Shown here: piece by piece, positions 22,701-34,900 of the stretch
How the letters are laid out: each line of letters begins with the position of its first letter
Numbering within the stretch: position 1 is the first letter of the stretch
Assembly: GCA_030248065.1 (NCBI GenBank)
Contig: JASAMV010007960.1
Location: 29,711-93,710, forward strand
Direction of reading: 5' to 3'
DNA length: 64,000 nucleotides
Origin: Rhynchonema sp. JSB1_4
Taxonomy: Eukaryota; Nematoda; Chromadorea; Monhysterida; Xyalidae
The notes under the pieces: model-generated
Database searches by the model: none
What the model was told of the DNA's origin: nothing
What the model saw: only the letters and a program-made list of their open reading frames with translations
Translations under genes and position numbers: made by a program

Positions 22701-25625
22701 CTTGGGCGATAGAAAAACGGTGGTGCAGAAGGTTGGAATTTTTAACAAAAACAGTAATCACTTTTACAATGTTTAAAACTTTTGTTCATCAAAAAATCCC
22801 ACTTGTTCAGTATGACGCCTACGACGATGTTTGGATGCAAACATCTGCCGATTCAAACTTCCGCGCTCACCACTCGGCCTTTGAATATGACAAAGAACAA
22901 CAGGTACATTACTTGATAATTTATTATTGATATGAGCTAAAATTTCTTTTAGGTTTCATATACGACGAAGTCGAAAATGAAAGTCAATCAGCTTGGTGTA
23001 AAATCTGACAGAAATTCCCCCTCTTCCAGCCTGACACCACGTCTGCTGCGATTAGAAGCTCGAAAGTGACCGTCAAGCAGGCTTTGGATGATAACAGCAG
23101 CGCACCACAGGGCAGCACGTTGAGCGATCAAACTGCACTGGCACAAAATGACGAGATAGAACAAAATGTTGGCGAAAAACTTGTGCAGTGTGCATTTTTT
23201 AAACGACAAGTTGTTTGTTTTCTAAACACTCATAATTGCAGACTGACAACAAGAACGAAGATTCCAGCCAAGCTTTCGAATCCAAGATCAGCATTCACTC
23301 GGCGGCCGATTCGAAAATTAGCAACGTGCCAGTGATGTTTCAAACGCACAAAGAACAGGTAAACCCGGTGGTTCAGTTCATAGAATATTCTTCCCAAAAC
23401 TATCTTAAAAATTTTTAAAAAAAGTCTTCTGTCAGTCTCTCAATACACAATCGATTCGATCGGCAAACTCTGAAACTCCCACCATCGAACACTCGGCTGT
23501 GGATGATGCTGGTATTGGAATGGCGGCACCCAACGACTGTTTGGTGAGAAAACAAGGGCACATTTTAGTTTAAAAATGCAAAAAATAATAAAAAAATAAA
23601 AATTGAACAATATTGTCATCATAAATGAAACTGAGAGCGTCAAATTATTACAGGTTGACACCAACAACGTTGATTCGATGCAAACCGCTGCCAGTGGTTC
23701 ACAGACCAAAGTTCAGTCGCCTCTGGAATACGAGACCGCGATTGACGCTGCGACGCGGTTTCAAGTGAGAAAATTGGGACACTTCGTGAAAATAACAAAT
23801 TTCGAAATTCAAATTTGCGGAATGCTATACTTTCCACTTGCAGTTCGACAAATCGACCCGCACGCCTCACACGTCGGTTTCGAGGGCAAGCTTACCATCG
23901 GAACACGGTGACACAAAGGGTGCAAACTCGTTCACAATGACCGAACGGGATAACTGGACTGACGTGAGTGTGGTTTCTGTTTTGACGCCTTGATATCAAA
24001 CAGCTTGGTGCCATGCATATTTTGTAAAAGCATAATGCGAATCTTTACAAACCATAACGAACTGTTTGGTTTACTGACATTTCTGCAGTTGAGACTTCAG
24101 CAGCTTTTCATTGTGTGAAGCTCTGCTCCATCCAAAGCTTGATGAATCAAAGCTACACACGACAACTAATGAGCTATAGCATATGCGCGGACTTGGAATT
24201 TGTATTTGTATTTGACCTAATGTTTCAGTGCGACAATATGAAATCAACCAATCAGCACTATGCGCTCGGCGACCATCAAGAATCGTTCCAACAGAATGTT
24301 AAATATTTTTAAATAATTTTTAAATATTTTTAAGTACTTCAAATATTTCATTTTTGACCCGATACCTAAAATTGTCCTATATTTTAACAGATTGACAACA
24401 ACATCAATCCGACAATAGTCCAACCCCCCGGTGTTGTTTCAAGTGTGAGTGCGCCTGACATCATGAAACATCAGGACAGCGCTAACGATGATGCACGAGC
24501 AATTGAGCAACAAAATATCACGGATGATGGAAAGTTGGTTATTATACGGATTGATTTATGGTTAACTCAGATCGTGAACTAAACTCGTCAACTAGCTCAA
24601 AGCAGCCCTGTGTGAGTGTAAGTGTGTGCGTGAGTTTGGCGATTTGAGTTGACCGCATGCATCAATTATTTTGGGCACGCCGTGAAATATCCCTGTGAAC
24701 TCTGAGCCGCCACACCAAAGGTATGCTCCCGGAAGGACTCGAACTTCCGACCTCCCAGCCACCAGACCTTGACAGCCAGTTGCTCCACCAACTGAGCTAC
24801 GGAAACGCGGTCTGGCTGCGGCTCAAAGTTGCACTTATACCCATGCGACCGTGCAGACACACTGCTTTGCACGCCACACGCAACACGTTGCACTGACTAG
24901 CAGACTTCCTGTCCACATCCCATTGCCAAAAAAAACTTTAAATTTCAGTCGAAGCACCCAGTTTCCAAATGTAACAAAAGAAATTTACGCCATGTTGGTG
25001 TCTGTGATCCATCTGATCGTGCTCACATTGATTGAGGGAGCCAAGGCATGGATTTTGAAACATTAGATAATCTAGTCATGACTCGGTAAGCGTTGCTTTG
25101 ATTGTTGGGCTACCATTACACGCAATCGTTGACAAACAAGTACAAACCATACGGTAGGTATGTAGTTGTTTCAGACCGGTAAAGCGAATCCTGTCAGATT
25201 ATAGATGGTGATCAGTCATATGAGAGATCCGATCATCAAACTTGGCCACCAACCCTTAACCAATAGTCCCAGGCTCCAGCAACCCACAAATTTCACTCGA
25301 CTTCATGAATACACCATCATGAAACATCAACAGCCCGAAGACACGCGAATAATATTTTCAGTTCGTTCACTCGCGCGTGCCCCGACGTGCGGCGCTTACG
25401 CTTTTGCTGGCCGCCGCACTGTCCCTGGTCGCACTCGAATTATTCTACCGTATCCAACTAGATTTGGTTACTGACGCGTGCTGGTGCACCTGTGATCAAC
25501 TACTGAAGAGGCTGGCGGCCGAAAGGGCTGCTGCTGCCGCGCAACCGCCGACTACAACCGACGAGAAACAGTTGCTGACGGATGAAACGGAAGTAAATTT
25601 GAATGTGTTTACGGTGGTCAACTAG
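19730..25625 (+). CDS. Acidic exon-repeat protein with a C-terminal membrane segment, about 740 aa, about 22 exons
   Basis: Exons: 19730-19792 (or -19810), 19923-20015, 20774-20827, 20941-21034, 21134-21201, 21366-21455, 21532-21645, 21713-21832, 21919-22026, 22115-22204, 22651-22731, 22811-22903, 22953-22982, 23030-23167, 23242-23358, 23436-23543, 23654-23764, 23844-23963, 24229-24297, 24391-24533, 24949-24997, 25362-25625. From exon 2 these sum to exactly 718 codons. Start MSDSDGQSSSRAHVT. Most internal exons are phase 0, 23-46 codons, and encode loose repeats: an aromatic/Asp-Asn opening (FDNNND, YDAYDD, TDNKNE, VDTNNV, IDNNIN), then Ser/Ala/Thr/Asp-rich text with SAADS- or TAAS-like cores, ending Gln or Asn before the donor. 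No globular domain is visible. The last exon has RVPRRAAL, a Leu/Ala membrane helix, CWCTC, an Ala-rich segment and a polar tail. The family is unknown. The basic-then-Leu start of the helix resembles KASH anchors, but the tail does not end PPPX. Confidence 0.7.
20037..20712. mobile_element. Older inverted-repeat element, interrupted by a hAT MITE
   Basis: Left arm near 20050-20110 (tgttgtcaatgcaactg...gtgcaaacacag) matches the reverse complement of the right arm near 20640-20710 (cagttgcgttgacaaca preceded by gcgtttgcag). A related short copy occurs at 43690-43775. The two arms flank the hAT-type element at 20148-20624, so that element probably landed inside this one. Confidence 0.5.
20148..20624. 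mobile_element. hAT-type MITE with perfect 8-bp target duplication
   Basis: The ends are CAGGGTTGGGCAAAAA and TTTTGCCCAACCCTG, flanked by a perfect direct repeat ATTACAAC at 20140-20147 and 20625-20632. An 8-bp target duplication with CAG...CTG ends is the hallmark of the hAT superfamily. The 477-bp body is A/T-rich and encodes no transposase. It lies in an intron of the plus-strand gene. Confidence 0.9.
24724..24806 (-). repeat. tRNA-like element lacking an anticodon stem (SINE head or tRNA pseudogene)
   Basis: On the minus strand, GTTTCCG (24806-24800) pairs fully, with two G-T pairs, with CGGGAGC (24731-24725) as an acceptor stem. The D arm GCTC/GAGC is intact, the A box TAGCTCAGTTGG is perfect, and the T arm GGAAG-TTCGAGT-CCTTC carries a good B box with one mismatch. 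The middle 33 bases cannot form an anticodon stem in any register I tried, with or without an intron. It lies in an intron of the plus-strand gene, on the opposite strand. Confidence 0.55.
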
Positions 25626-28600
25626 ATAACCGCATTCGAAAATAACGCAGGACTCTATGTATGAGACTTTGGTTGCACTTTTCTACTATCTTGCTGGGCT
25701 GCGTGATGTTTGAAAGATTTGTGAGGAATGAATTTTTTGAGCGAAAATTTGCGCAAAATATGCACGAAAAAATACTATGATGATTTGTATACATTTCTGG
25801 CATGTGTCTGTACTGTACTTACAGTGTTAGCCCAGCAACACTAAACTGGCATTCTGCGTGATTCCTAATCAGAATAAAATATTGATTGTGAAGTGTCACC
25901 GCTGTTTTCGCTTTAATTCAACGAGAAATTCATTTTCGGGAAAACTTCACGTTCAGTTTCAAATATCCCGGTACACAGTTTATTACCGTCTTGTATTTAC
26001 ATGAACAAAACAGCAATGCCAATCACTTTGGTGCGGCTGCCAGAGGCAAATCCAATAACAACGCGATTCCAAGACTGGGTATCGGTTAACGAATCGCTAG
26101 TTACCAACAATACATGAATATGTGAAGAGGCAGCTTGATCGTTTTCCACCAAGTTTTGCACAAGTCCCGAAATCAAAATATGTGTGCGTATTACGTGATT
26201 TTTTGGACCGGCGGAGGGCTGCAGGAGCAGACAGCCTATTTTTGCCTGATGCCGCGCTATTGAGCTTGAAGGCGGGCTTCAATGTTGGTCTCTGGGGCCC
26301 TAAAAAACTCGTCCCGCTCGTCGGTTTAGAAAAAAAAACTGATGACCCCAGTCTTCTGCCCTTACACATGTGAATAAAACACCTAAAAATCCTTCACATG
26401 AGCTTTTTATCGCGATCAAGCACACGCAGATGATACGTAACTGAGGTGCTGTTACAATGCAAGCTCCGAATTATATGTATAGTGACTATAATGTTTACTT
26501 ATGACAAGAAATTCTTAAAGCTATTGCAATTCCTCCAGCTCGGGTTCCAATGTGCGTCACCCGTCAATCTGCTCTGCATACATCTGCTGATGATGGGCAT
26601 GTATTTTCGTGCACAAGTGTCCATCTTCGGCACGTGACAATTGTTGAGCCTGCGACGTGAAAGAAAAGTTTTGTGAAATTCTTTGGTGGTGTATGGCGTA
26701 TCAAACTTCGTGAGGTCCCTGTTCGCAGGATGCACTCACACCGTGTCGCCTATCTGAATCTGCACGCAAGTGTTCAATCAGCCGGCTGATGTTTCACAAT
26801 TGTAGAACTGTTACCCGACCTGTCTCCACATGCGTGTTCCTATGCAGCCCTTTTGATGAAATTGGCGAACCCAGCGTTCTTGGCGCTTTTAAATTACGAT
26901 CAAACCAAAATGGGGTGTCCAACAGCCATATGGGTGAGTGGCACACTTCCAGACACCAAGATGCAGCGAAATCCTTCAGGATCTCATCGCGCGCGTGTTT
27001 GACAGTTTTGCACAGACGAGCCCCAAGGTGCACCCGGGCATCATCAGTTTTGACATTTTTTGACAAAATCCCGCCACCCAAATGTCGCATACCGTCTGCC
27101 GTTGCACAGCGCGCGACACTCTTGCGACACTCGATGCGTGCGACAACATGATGTCGCATCTTGCATGTCAGCCGCGCAGTACAGAACTGTCGGCAGCTCC
27201 TCGACACACGCTGGCATATACAGACTCAGCTGGAAGTATAGTAATTGCTGTTTTGATCATCAGTTTGTTCAAAAAATGCTGTTTGTCTTGATTGAGGTGA
27301 AATTAATGCGAATAATGAGCATAATGAGTTTTGCTGATAAATACTGGGTATATTCGCACAAAGTTCAAAGCTGCATCTGAACATCGACAGTGTGCCTTTG
27401 CACCACCATAATACAAATTGTGCAGCATATGTTTGGTTGCCTGTTTCGCCCTGCTTCGCAGACGGGCGGTGCACCAGGTCATCGTCTGTGCGAATTCACC
27501 CAGATGGCCTCGTGATCCCAAAAGCCCACAACACTTCGCATCAGTTCAGTGGTCGTGTGTTTAAAAAAGGCGCTCAAAACGAAACATTATGTTTTGAACT
27601 TCACAGTAAGTCGAAGCAAAACGTGGAACGAATGCCTGAACTCACAAGCGACGGCGTCACATCATATCTGCACAGTTCGGCGCATTGTATCCGCTTTTCG
27701 CTCATCAACGTTTCGCAACACGTGCGCGCACGCAGCATATCTGATGTTTCACAACTGCACGGACAGAAATCCGTGAACTGATTAATCGCCATGCGGCAAG
27801 CGCCCATCGTGGCCTGATTTTTTGGTGAGAAAAATTGCGATCGCTGGGTTATATACGATCGAATATTAGTGCCGTGTATATGAACAATATCATCACAGTC
27901 AGATGGCATCATACTCAACATGGTTTTCTTGCATGATGCACCAACATTGTGCAAAATAATTCACTCGAGTCTTCGAACTGACGCATTTGATCCCAGGACG
28001 TTTGAATTCGAAAAAATGAGCACCATGAGATGAGTTATGTATCATACGTGTCTCGTCGGTCAGATCACCCAATTTGATCTCTACCTATCATTTTTTCAAA
28101 CTCTCGGTGTCCGAGAACCCCGGCACTGACAAATCTAATTGAAGTCCGTTTACAAGCCTAATTCCGCAGTGCATCATTAACCATGCGTAACTATTTTAGG
28201 ACCACCCGGCGTGTTGGAACTAGAACTCCAATCGGTCAATCATCACCAGCTGTGTGCACAACAATCCGCAAATTATATTTTTCATAACATTCTAAACAAC
28301 ATGGACCCTAATTTTGAAATATACATATTTTGAATTTCAAACCTGCGAATGACACCACGACGGTTCATTGGGACACTCTCTTCTCAGTCGCTGTTTGGTC
28401 ACACCCGTTTTGTCGATACCATCTGGGGAATAACTGAATGTGCGACCCGCAACTTCGGCGGCGATTAGGGCCAATACCAGATGCAGAATAGTGGATAGCG
28501 TCCACATTTCGCTGAAAACTTACAAGAATATTTTTTTGGCAACCAAAGCTCTCGATTGTCTATCATTACAGATCCAGTAACGTGACGTATCCGCAATCGG

Positions 28601-31205
28601 AAAGTATCAGAACTGTGAGAAAGGAAAAGGAAAGCACTGTATTTAAATATTGTTTTAATATTAGAATAATATATAAATTTGTGGACTAAAATTGTACAAA
28701 AAGTCTGAAACAATAACGGAATAAACAGTATTGTCTTGCAGCTTCTTCATCAACGTCTGCATACCCATGCAGCAGCAACAATAAAACAGATTTATCGATC
28801 AAAAGTGCGGTATTTTGATTTGCAACCGACAGTGCACAAATATCCGAAACACGCACTAATAGTTTTTTTTGAAATTTGTAAAATATAAAAACTGTTGCGC
28901 CATGAAATTGAAAATAAATTGTTCTAAAGAATGCGCTGCCTTGAAATGCAACATTTAGACAAACAAACAAAGCATACGCGGTAACAGCGTTTCAAATTTT
29001 TCGTACTAAACCAGTAATTTGTCGAAACTTCTTGCTCAGAAATCGAGCTTTTTCTAGAATTTCATTCTGTACAGGAACAACGTTAAGCATGAGCGTGTAT
29101 GAAAGGATGTACTCTGTGCACAAAGTCAAAAATCGACAAACCATCCTATAATTATATGAATCATATGCGAATGTGTATTTGTTGCGCTCATCGGCGGATA
29201 ATTTACAAGCGCATATTTGGCTGCAGCCTCGATGGACAAGTACAATTGGTGTGGTGCGTAAAGTTGGAGATCCGTTGTACATATAATTCTACCTTTTAAA
29301 ACTCGTATCGACTTTGGTGGAAAACCCGTGTCGTTCAACACGAAACATGAAGCCCGTGACTTTAAATAAAGGTCTTCTCTGGATGGAAGATCTGCAGGAC
29401 GATTATATATCAGCAATCTGGCGAGCTGATGTTTCACTGCGTAAAATTAATTTCACTGCCGGATCGACAACCGCAATTACAATTCTTGTAGAACGTAATG
29501 CCGATTGCGGTGACGTGACAGATAAAATTTTACGATTTTTTTTTTGAAAGAAGCTTTTCTAGTCATTAAAAACATTATACTGTCTATGTCCAGCACTCGT
29601 GTGATGTGGACTCTAGGGGAGATAAAAACTTGGGAAATGCAAATTATCGATATGTAAAAAATGTGACATAAAACTGCAAAAAAATAATACTCTCAACGCT
29701 CTTGCAACCTGACAAAATTAACCACGATTATCGCTGAAGATGCTCCGATCACGTATACTGGGTAAATCGCGCGTGAATGCAACCTGAGAAAGTAAAAGAC
29801 GATGATTTTTATTATTATTGGGGTATTTTATTGCCAAGCTTTAGCACTTGTAACCAAAATTAAATGAATACATAATTTAGACATTTATATACATCGTCCG
29901 AAGTTTCGAATCGATGAAATTTGTTACGTCGCACGAGTGGGCTATGCGGTGACAATCTTGCACTTATGAACAAGACTGGATAAAGATTTCGTTGAATTAA
30001 CACGCTGTTTTTTTGATGCGAATTAATACTAACACGAAACTCATAAAAAACATGTACAACAAAAATTAAGGATGGTTTTTACAATTTGTATTTGGAAATC
30101 TTATCCACCACACAACCACCTGAGGTATATGTAATCTTATACGGGGAAACGCAACCTTCAACGAAAGAAAAATATATGTATAATAAGTTGCACACACACA
30201 CGCACGGGTCTTTCTATATTCTTTCCGTTGTAAACAGCGTAATGCATGAATTAGGATGTTTTCACACAAACATTCAAGGGCATCAAAAACCGGTGTGTGT
30301 TTGCGTGGTGGATACGTCTTCTGACCAGTTTCAGTGTTATCGTGAAACGTGTACATGCGAAAATTGTAAAACTTGCTAACCGGTTCGGACCAGTCTCGCA
30401 AGAAACAACCCTTATCAAATGTCGGACAAGAAATTTGTAAAACATCAGACCATAAAGCCTTTGGCCTCATTACGGTATACAACATGGCAGATAAGAGCCC
30501 TTCTTTCCTGATGTTTCAGGCACTGGGTGGCTTCCTGGTCAAAACCGATGTCGACCGATCATTGAATATTGCGGCAACAGTGCAAGGTGGTTGAACGTTT
30601 TTGTTTGTTATTCGGAATTATTGAAAATGAGTAACTAACGATAAATGGTTTTGCGGGAACTAGTTACTGTTACATCACGAATCGGTTGCGCTGAGTTTGA
30701 GATCATAACAATCATATGTTTTTTCACTCATTCTCTTTATGTGCTGTTTGATTTTTACAATAATAAATGGTCTTCAACGTTGTTTTGACGAAACCGGGTA
30801 TTTATGTTTCTGATGTCCTTTTGTTTATACGGTGTGCGCATGAACTGATGAGTTCAGTCCATTGGAATAAAACAACAACAACAAACAGGACAACGACTTT
30901 CTATTTTCGAGAAGACAACTAATTGCTGCACCATGCCCACACTTCATAACACCTTCTTAATTCCACCACGCGCTGAGATGCGACGATCCGGTGACTTTTT
31001 ATCACACGGACTCCTACGCCAGAGATTGATCGATGGTCGAGAATATAAAATTGATGACCAAATATATTCACGCCGGGGTAAATTGTTCTGCGGGTTACGC
31101 GCGCGCGGTAAATTTGAATTGTCTTGTCCGGCTTTGACGAGTTGTCGTTTCGGAAAACTATGGTTATGCATAAATACTTTTACAGTTAATATACATATGT
31201 GTAAG
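25626..31205. other. No supportable gene
   Basis: There are scattered short open frames only, such as plus 26122-26373 and minus 27601-27954, with no splice-consistent extension and no domain signature. It contains a dispersed repeat at 27430-27560 and several copies of TGATGTTTCA/TGAAACATCA (26787, 27742, 29427, 30509). Confidence 0.4.
27430..27560 (+). repeat. Dispersed repeat, copy 1 (second copy 40115-40260)
   Basis: The text ttgcctgtttcgccctgc, then cgcagacg, gcaccaggtcat and tgcgaat..accagat, is shared with 40115-40260 in the same orientation, with many substitutions. The terminal structure is not clear, so the element class is unknown. Confidence 0.5.
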
Positions 31206-31918
31206 CAGTGGTTTTTTAAAAAAAATTTTTTTTATTAAAAAAATTTTTTTTTAAAAAAAATTCGTTCCAAAAGTTAAAAAAAATTTTTTTTTATTATTTC
31301 AAAATTCGAAAATTTATCTATTTTTTGCTCTAAAAAAGTGCTATTTTTGCATATAAATTGGTACTGTTAACATCACCCGACCCTACCATGGGTGTATTGG
31401 GTGCCATAATCGTTGTTTTGTGGCATCTAGACATAGTGCGCACACTCACAGGGCCTCTCATATGACTACACACGTACATGTGACTGGGTGGGCATTTATT
31501 TATCCATGCCCCAGACCCGAAAGAAGTGATTCTATTTTGTATTCACTCTAATTTCACACTATGTGCAGCTTATTTGCATTGGTCGTGTACCTAGACGACA
31601 TAATTTCACCCAAAATTCCCATCCCGAATATCAGAAAGCCATACCATCACACCCGCACCACCTGGGGAAGGGTACGGGTGTGTACCTGACTATGGTTGGT
31701 ACTTATCGACCATTGGATAGCATGGTTTTCGTATCACCTGTGCTTTATATGCACTTAGGACACATTATGTAACAAAAATACCCCTATTTTGTACTTGAGC
31801 GCTCATTTTTTATCGTGTTGGGCAGATTTTGGCTGGAATAAAAAAAAAATTTTTAATTAAAAAAATTTTTTTTTAAAAAAATGGGGTTCGAATAAAAATT
31901 TTTTTTTATTAACCACTG
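31206..31918. mobile_element. hAT-like MITE, CAGTGGTT ends, 713 bp
   Basis: The ends are CAGTGGTTTTTTAAAAAAAA and the inverted ...TTTATTAACCACTG, followed inward on both sides by long A/T palindromic tracts. Flanks are TGTGTAAG (31198-31205) and GGTGTAAT (31919-31926), which match at the six inner bases, as expected for a slightly decayed 8-bp hAT target duplication. CAGTGGTT is a common hAT terminus. There is no transposase frame. Confidence 0.75.
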
Positions 31919-34900
31919 GGTGTAATGTAAATCCAAAATTGATTGTACGAAAAATGAACTGGTACACAGTATACATGTAACTGTGACGTAAATCCAAAAT
32001 TGATTGTACGAAAAACTGGCTGTAGTGTTGTGTCATACACAAATGAACAGTGTGCTTATTATGAATGGCCATGCCATCGTTTACCTTGTTTACTTGAGAT
32101 CGAAGGGGGATTATTTCTTGATTCTCATTTCATTGCACACCAATTATACAGCATGTATGTGCTTTTCGTTTGTGATCTGCTTTCGCTAATGGGTCCGGTG
32201 CCCTTGGTTGTCGTTAGTACTAATATACCGCATTTCTGGTTTACATTACTCTAGGTGTACCTACAAGATTCTGTCGAGTCCCCACCTCACCAAAGAGCGC
32301 TTGTGCTCTTTATACCGTAATCCCGGCTTCTGCAGCTAAATAACAAATAGAGCCTGCATGTGTTGTGGTGGACTGCGGCATGTCAACAACATAATTATTA
32401 GCACTTCACTTTTTTGGTGTGTCCCGAATTTCGATGCATCTGAACAAACACACAATGTGCCGTACATCGACAACTATAGTAGAACACTTCCCTTTCAAGT
32501 AAGCGCCAACTGATTTCATATTTGAGTGTTCAAGTAGCACAACATAGTGCGGTGAGAAGGACCCGGCTTTCACACGTGTGTCCTATGTTTGTCTTTTACA
32601 TATACATACAAAAGTGTACGGTACTGCCCAGCAAAATGAGGCCCAAAAACACAAGTTTGCATTGCACAAACAAACAAATGTACAGTACACGCACAACTTA
32701 CAGTATGCCACGCCTGGCTGACGCGCGTGTGCCTGAAGTGACCCTACAGCATACTGCGGTCAGGTGCAATGTATGTATGTACATGCTACATATACATACA
32801 AAGTGATAAACTGACGTTACTTGACTTTGCGTGTGCCCAAATCAATGACAAGATATATATTTGATAGTGTAACCTTGACAAAATGAAACATCACTTTCGT
32901 GAAATTCAGGCCCCACTTTTTGTCCCATAAGTCGATGAGCAGCTTTTTTCTGGATCGAGCAAATAGCAGCAAGCACAGACAGGATCCCGTCATAATTCAA
33001 TGTTTATCTTCCCCACCCCATGGTTGGTTGTCAATAAATGCGCGCGATTTATTTATGATCTATAAAATGCCGACACCTGTATAATATATTTGTATTGCGG
33101 GATTTCGGTTCTTTTATGCGGTATTTGCATTTTGTAGGTACTACTGCATTCGGTGCACATGCAGCGCACCTATGGATTTGTATGTTGAACAGGTGTATCT
33201 ACCGGGTGAGTAAAAGTTTTTCATTGATAGAGCGAACGATTAACGAAAAAATCCCATCTCTTAATCTAAAATAACAATCGTGGTAACTGTTTTCAGCAGT
33301 CGGACATCAACACAATCACATAATATCGCAAGCAGCAGCTACAAAATTTTTTTTATTTCGATATTTATGTATGAAGCCTCTTTTCCATCTATTGTATGCT
33401 TGCAAATCCGCTGTCAGCATAAATTCACACAGACATACAAGAAATGCACAACAATACAACGTTAAATCACAATAATTTAGATGTTTGGACGGGAAAGAGC
33501 GTGTAGAGCGTTGTCAAGAAAGTTATTATTACCTGCACTTGCAGTATAGGTACACGGTACACACATGTGGTGTGAATGAAAACAGAAAGTATGTGTGAAA
33601 GTGTTGGATATAAAACCTGTTGTATGTAAGCGTAAACAAAATTCGCTGTATGCCTACATACAGTATATCTGCGTCGCCATCGCCGGTCAATAAATATATA
33701 CAGCTGACTTTTCCACAATCTTTATTATTAATATTATTCAAGATAGTCTATTGATTCCCGTCACAGCTCAATGAAGCATCATTTTACACACCCGTCGTTA
33801 AAAAAAGTCATGGCATATTTATATCATGCTTAACATCAATGCAGATGCTTGGTACTCCATAACAACATCTCGTCGGTATCAGTAAAATTAAGACCAAGCC
33901 CCAACAAAAGACCAACCCCCTTTTTGTGTGCAGCGTGTAGCTGGCAAACTTTTTATTTCCAAAATTTTTTAAACGCTTTTTTTTTCGTTAGCCTCCTTGG
34001 GTTTTTTTTTTTTAAGAGGGGGGGGGTTAAAAACCAGCGCCCCCCACACAACTTTTTTTTTTTTTTTTCTTTTGGTCGTTTGTTCTGTATTTTTTTTTTT
34101 TTTTTTTTTTTTATTTAAATAAACTCCCCTTAAAAAATTTTTTTCGCTTCCTATTTATATTATTTTTTTCTATTCTTTCAGAGAAAAAAGATTTTTTTTT
34201 GTTTGTTTTTTTTTTTTTTTTTAAATTTTTTTTTTATTTTTTTTTTTTTTTCCTTTATCTGTTCTTTTGGTCAGAAATACCACTCTTCAACTAAAAAAAC
34301 TTGATCTTCAGCCGAAAAATAACCAGATTCGCGGTTTAACTCCAAACAATACAGCCATTTATTTAGCTCAACAACCGGTTCTCTACTTTATGCAATGAGC
34401 GTCACTTCAATGCGCACTTCACGCATCGCTTCAGCATTGGCTTTGAAGTATTATCGAAAGAGAAAAGAGCGCTCGGTCCCTCTTTCATGGCGTGCGCTTC
34501 TTAAGCGGCTCTTGGAAAAACTTTAAGTACCGTAACCCTCAATGCCGTTAAGTCCCATCCACTAAAAGCGAAGTGCATTTGACAGCGTAAGCCAGTGTGT
34601 GTGTGTGTGTCACTCTTTTGTACCAAAGGTGTGTGTCTCTTAGCTTTTGCCAAGAATGGTGCGCGTGGAACGACAGACTTATCGGATATTACCAATAAAT
34701 GCGGCACCGCATATTGTTGTTTGCACTGCAAAAATATACCCACCCCGTCTCGGAGTAATTTTGATGTGTTGGCTGGGTGTGTGGGTGTTAATGGGATTAC
34801 TAGTGACAGAACTCAATCCCGATTTTGGATCCTCGAATAGGAACCATTTCTCCCTCAAAATGACTTTTGTAAAAGGGAATGATTGAGGGCATCTGGAGTT

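Noticed and set aside
24724..24806. Functional tRNA gene (Asp-GTC or Leu-CAA)
   Set aside because: No anticodon stem can be formed with either candidate anticodon, with or without an intron.
26122..26373. 83-codon plus-strand frame as a small gene
   Set aside because: It has no signal peptide, domain, splice partner or neighbouring signal.
33960..34260. Structured poly-T/poly-G element
   Set aside because: It looks like low-complexity or badly resolved sequence rather than a functional element.
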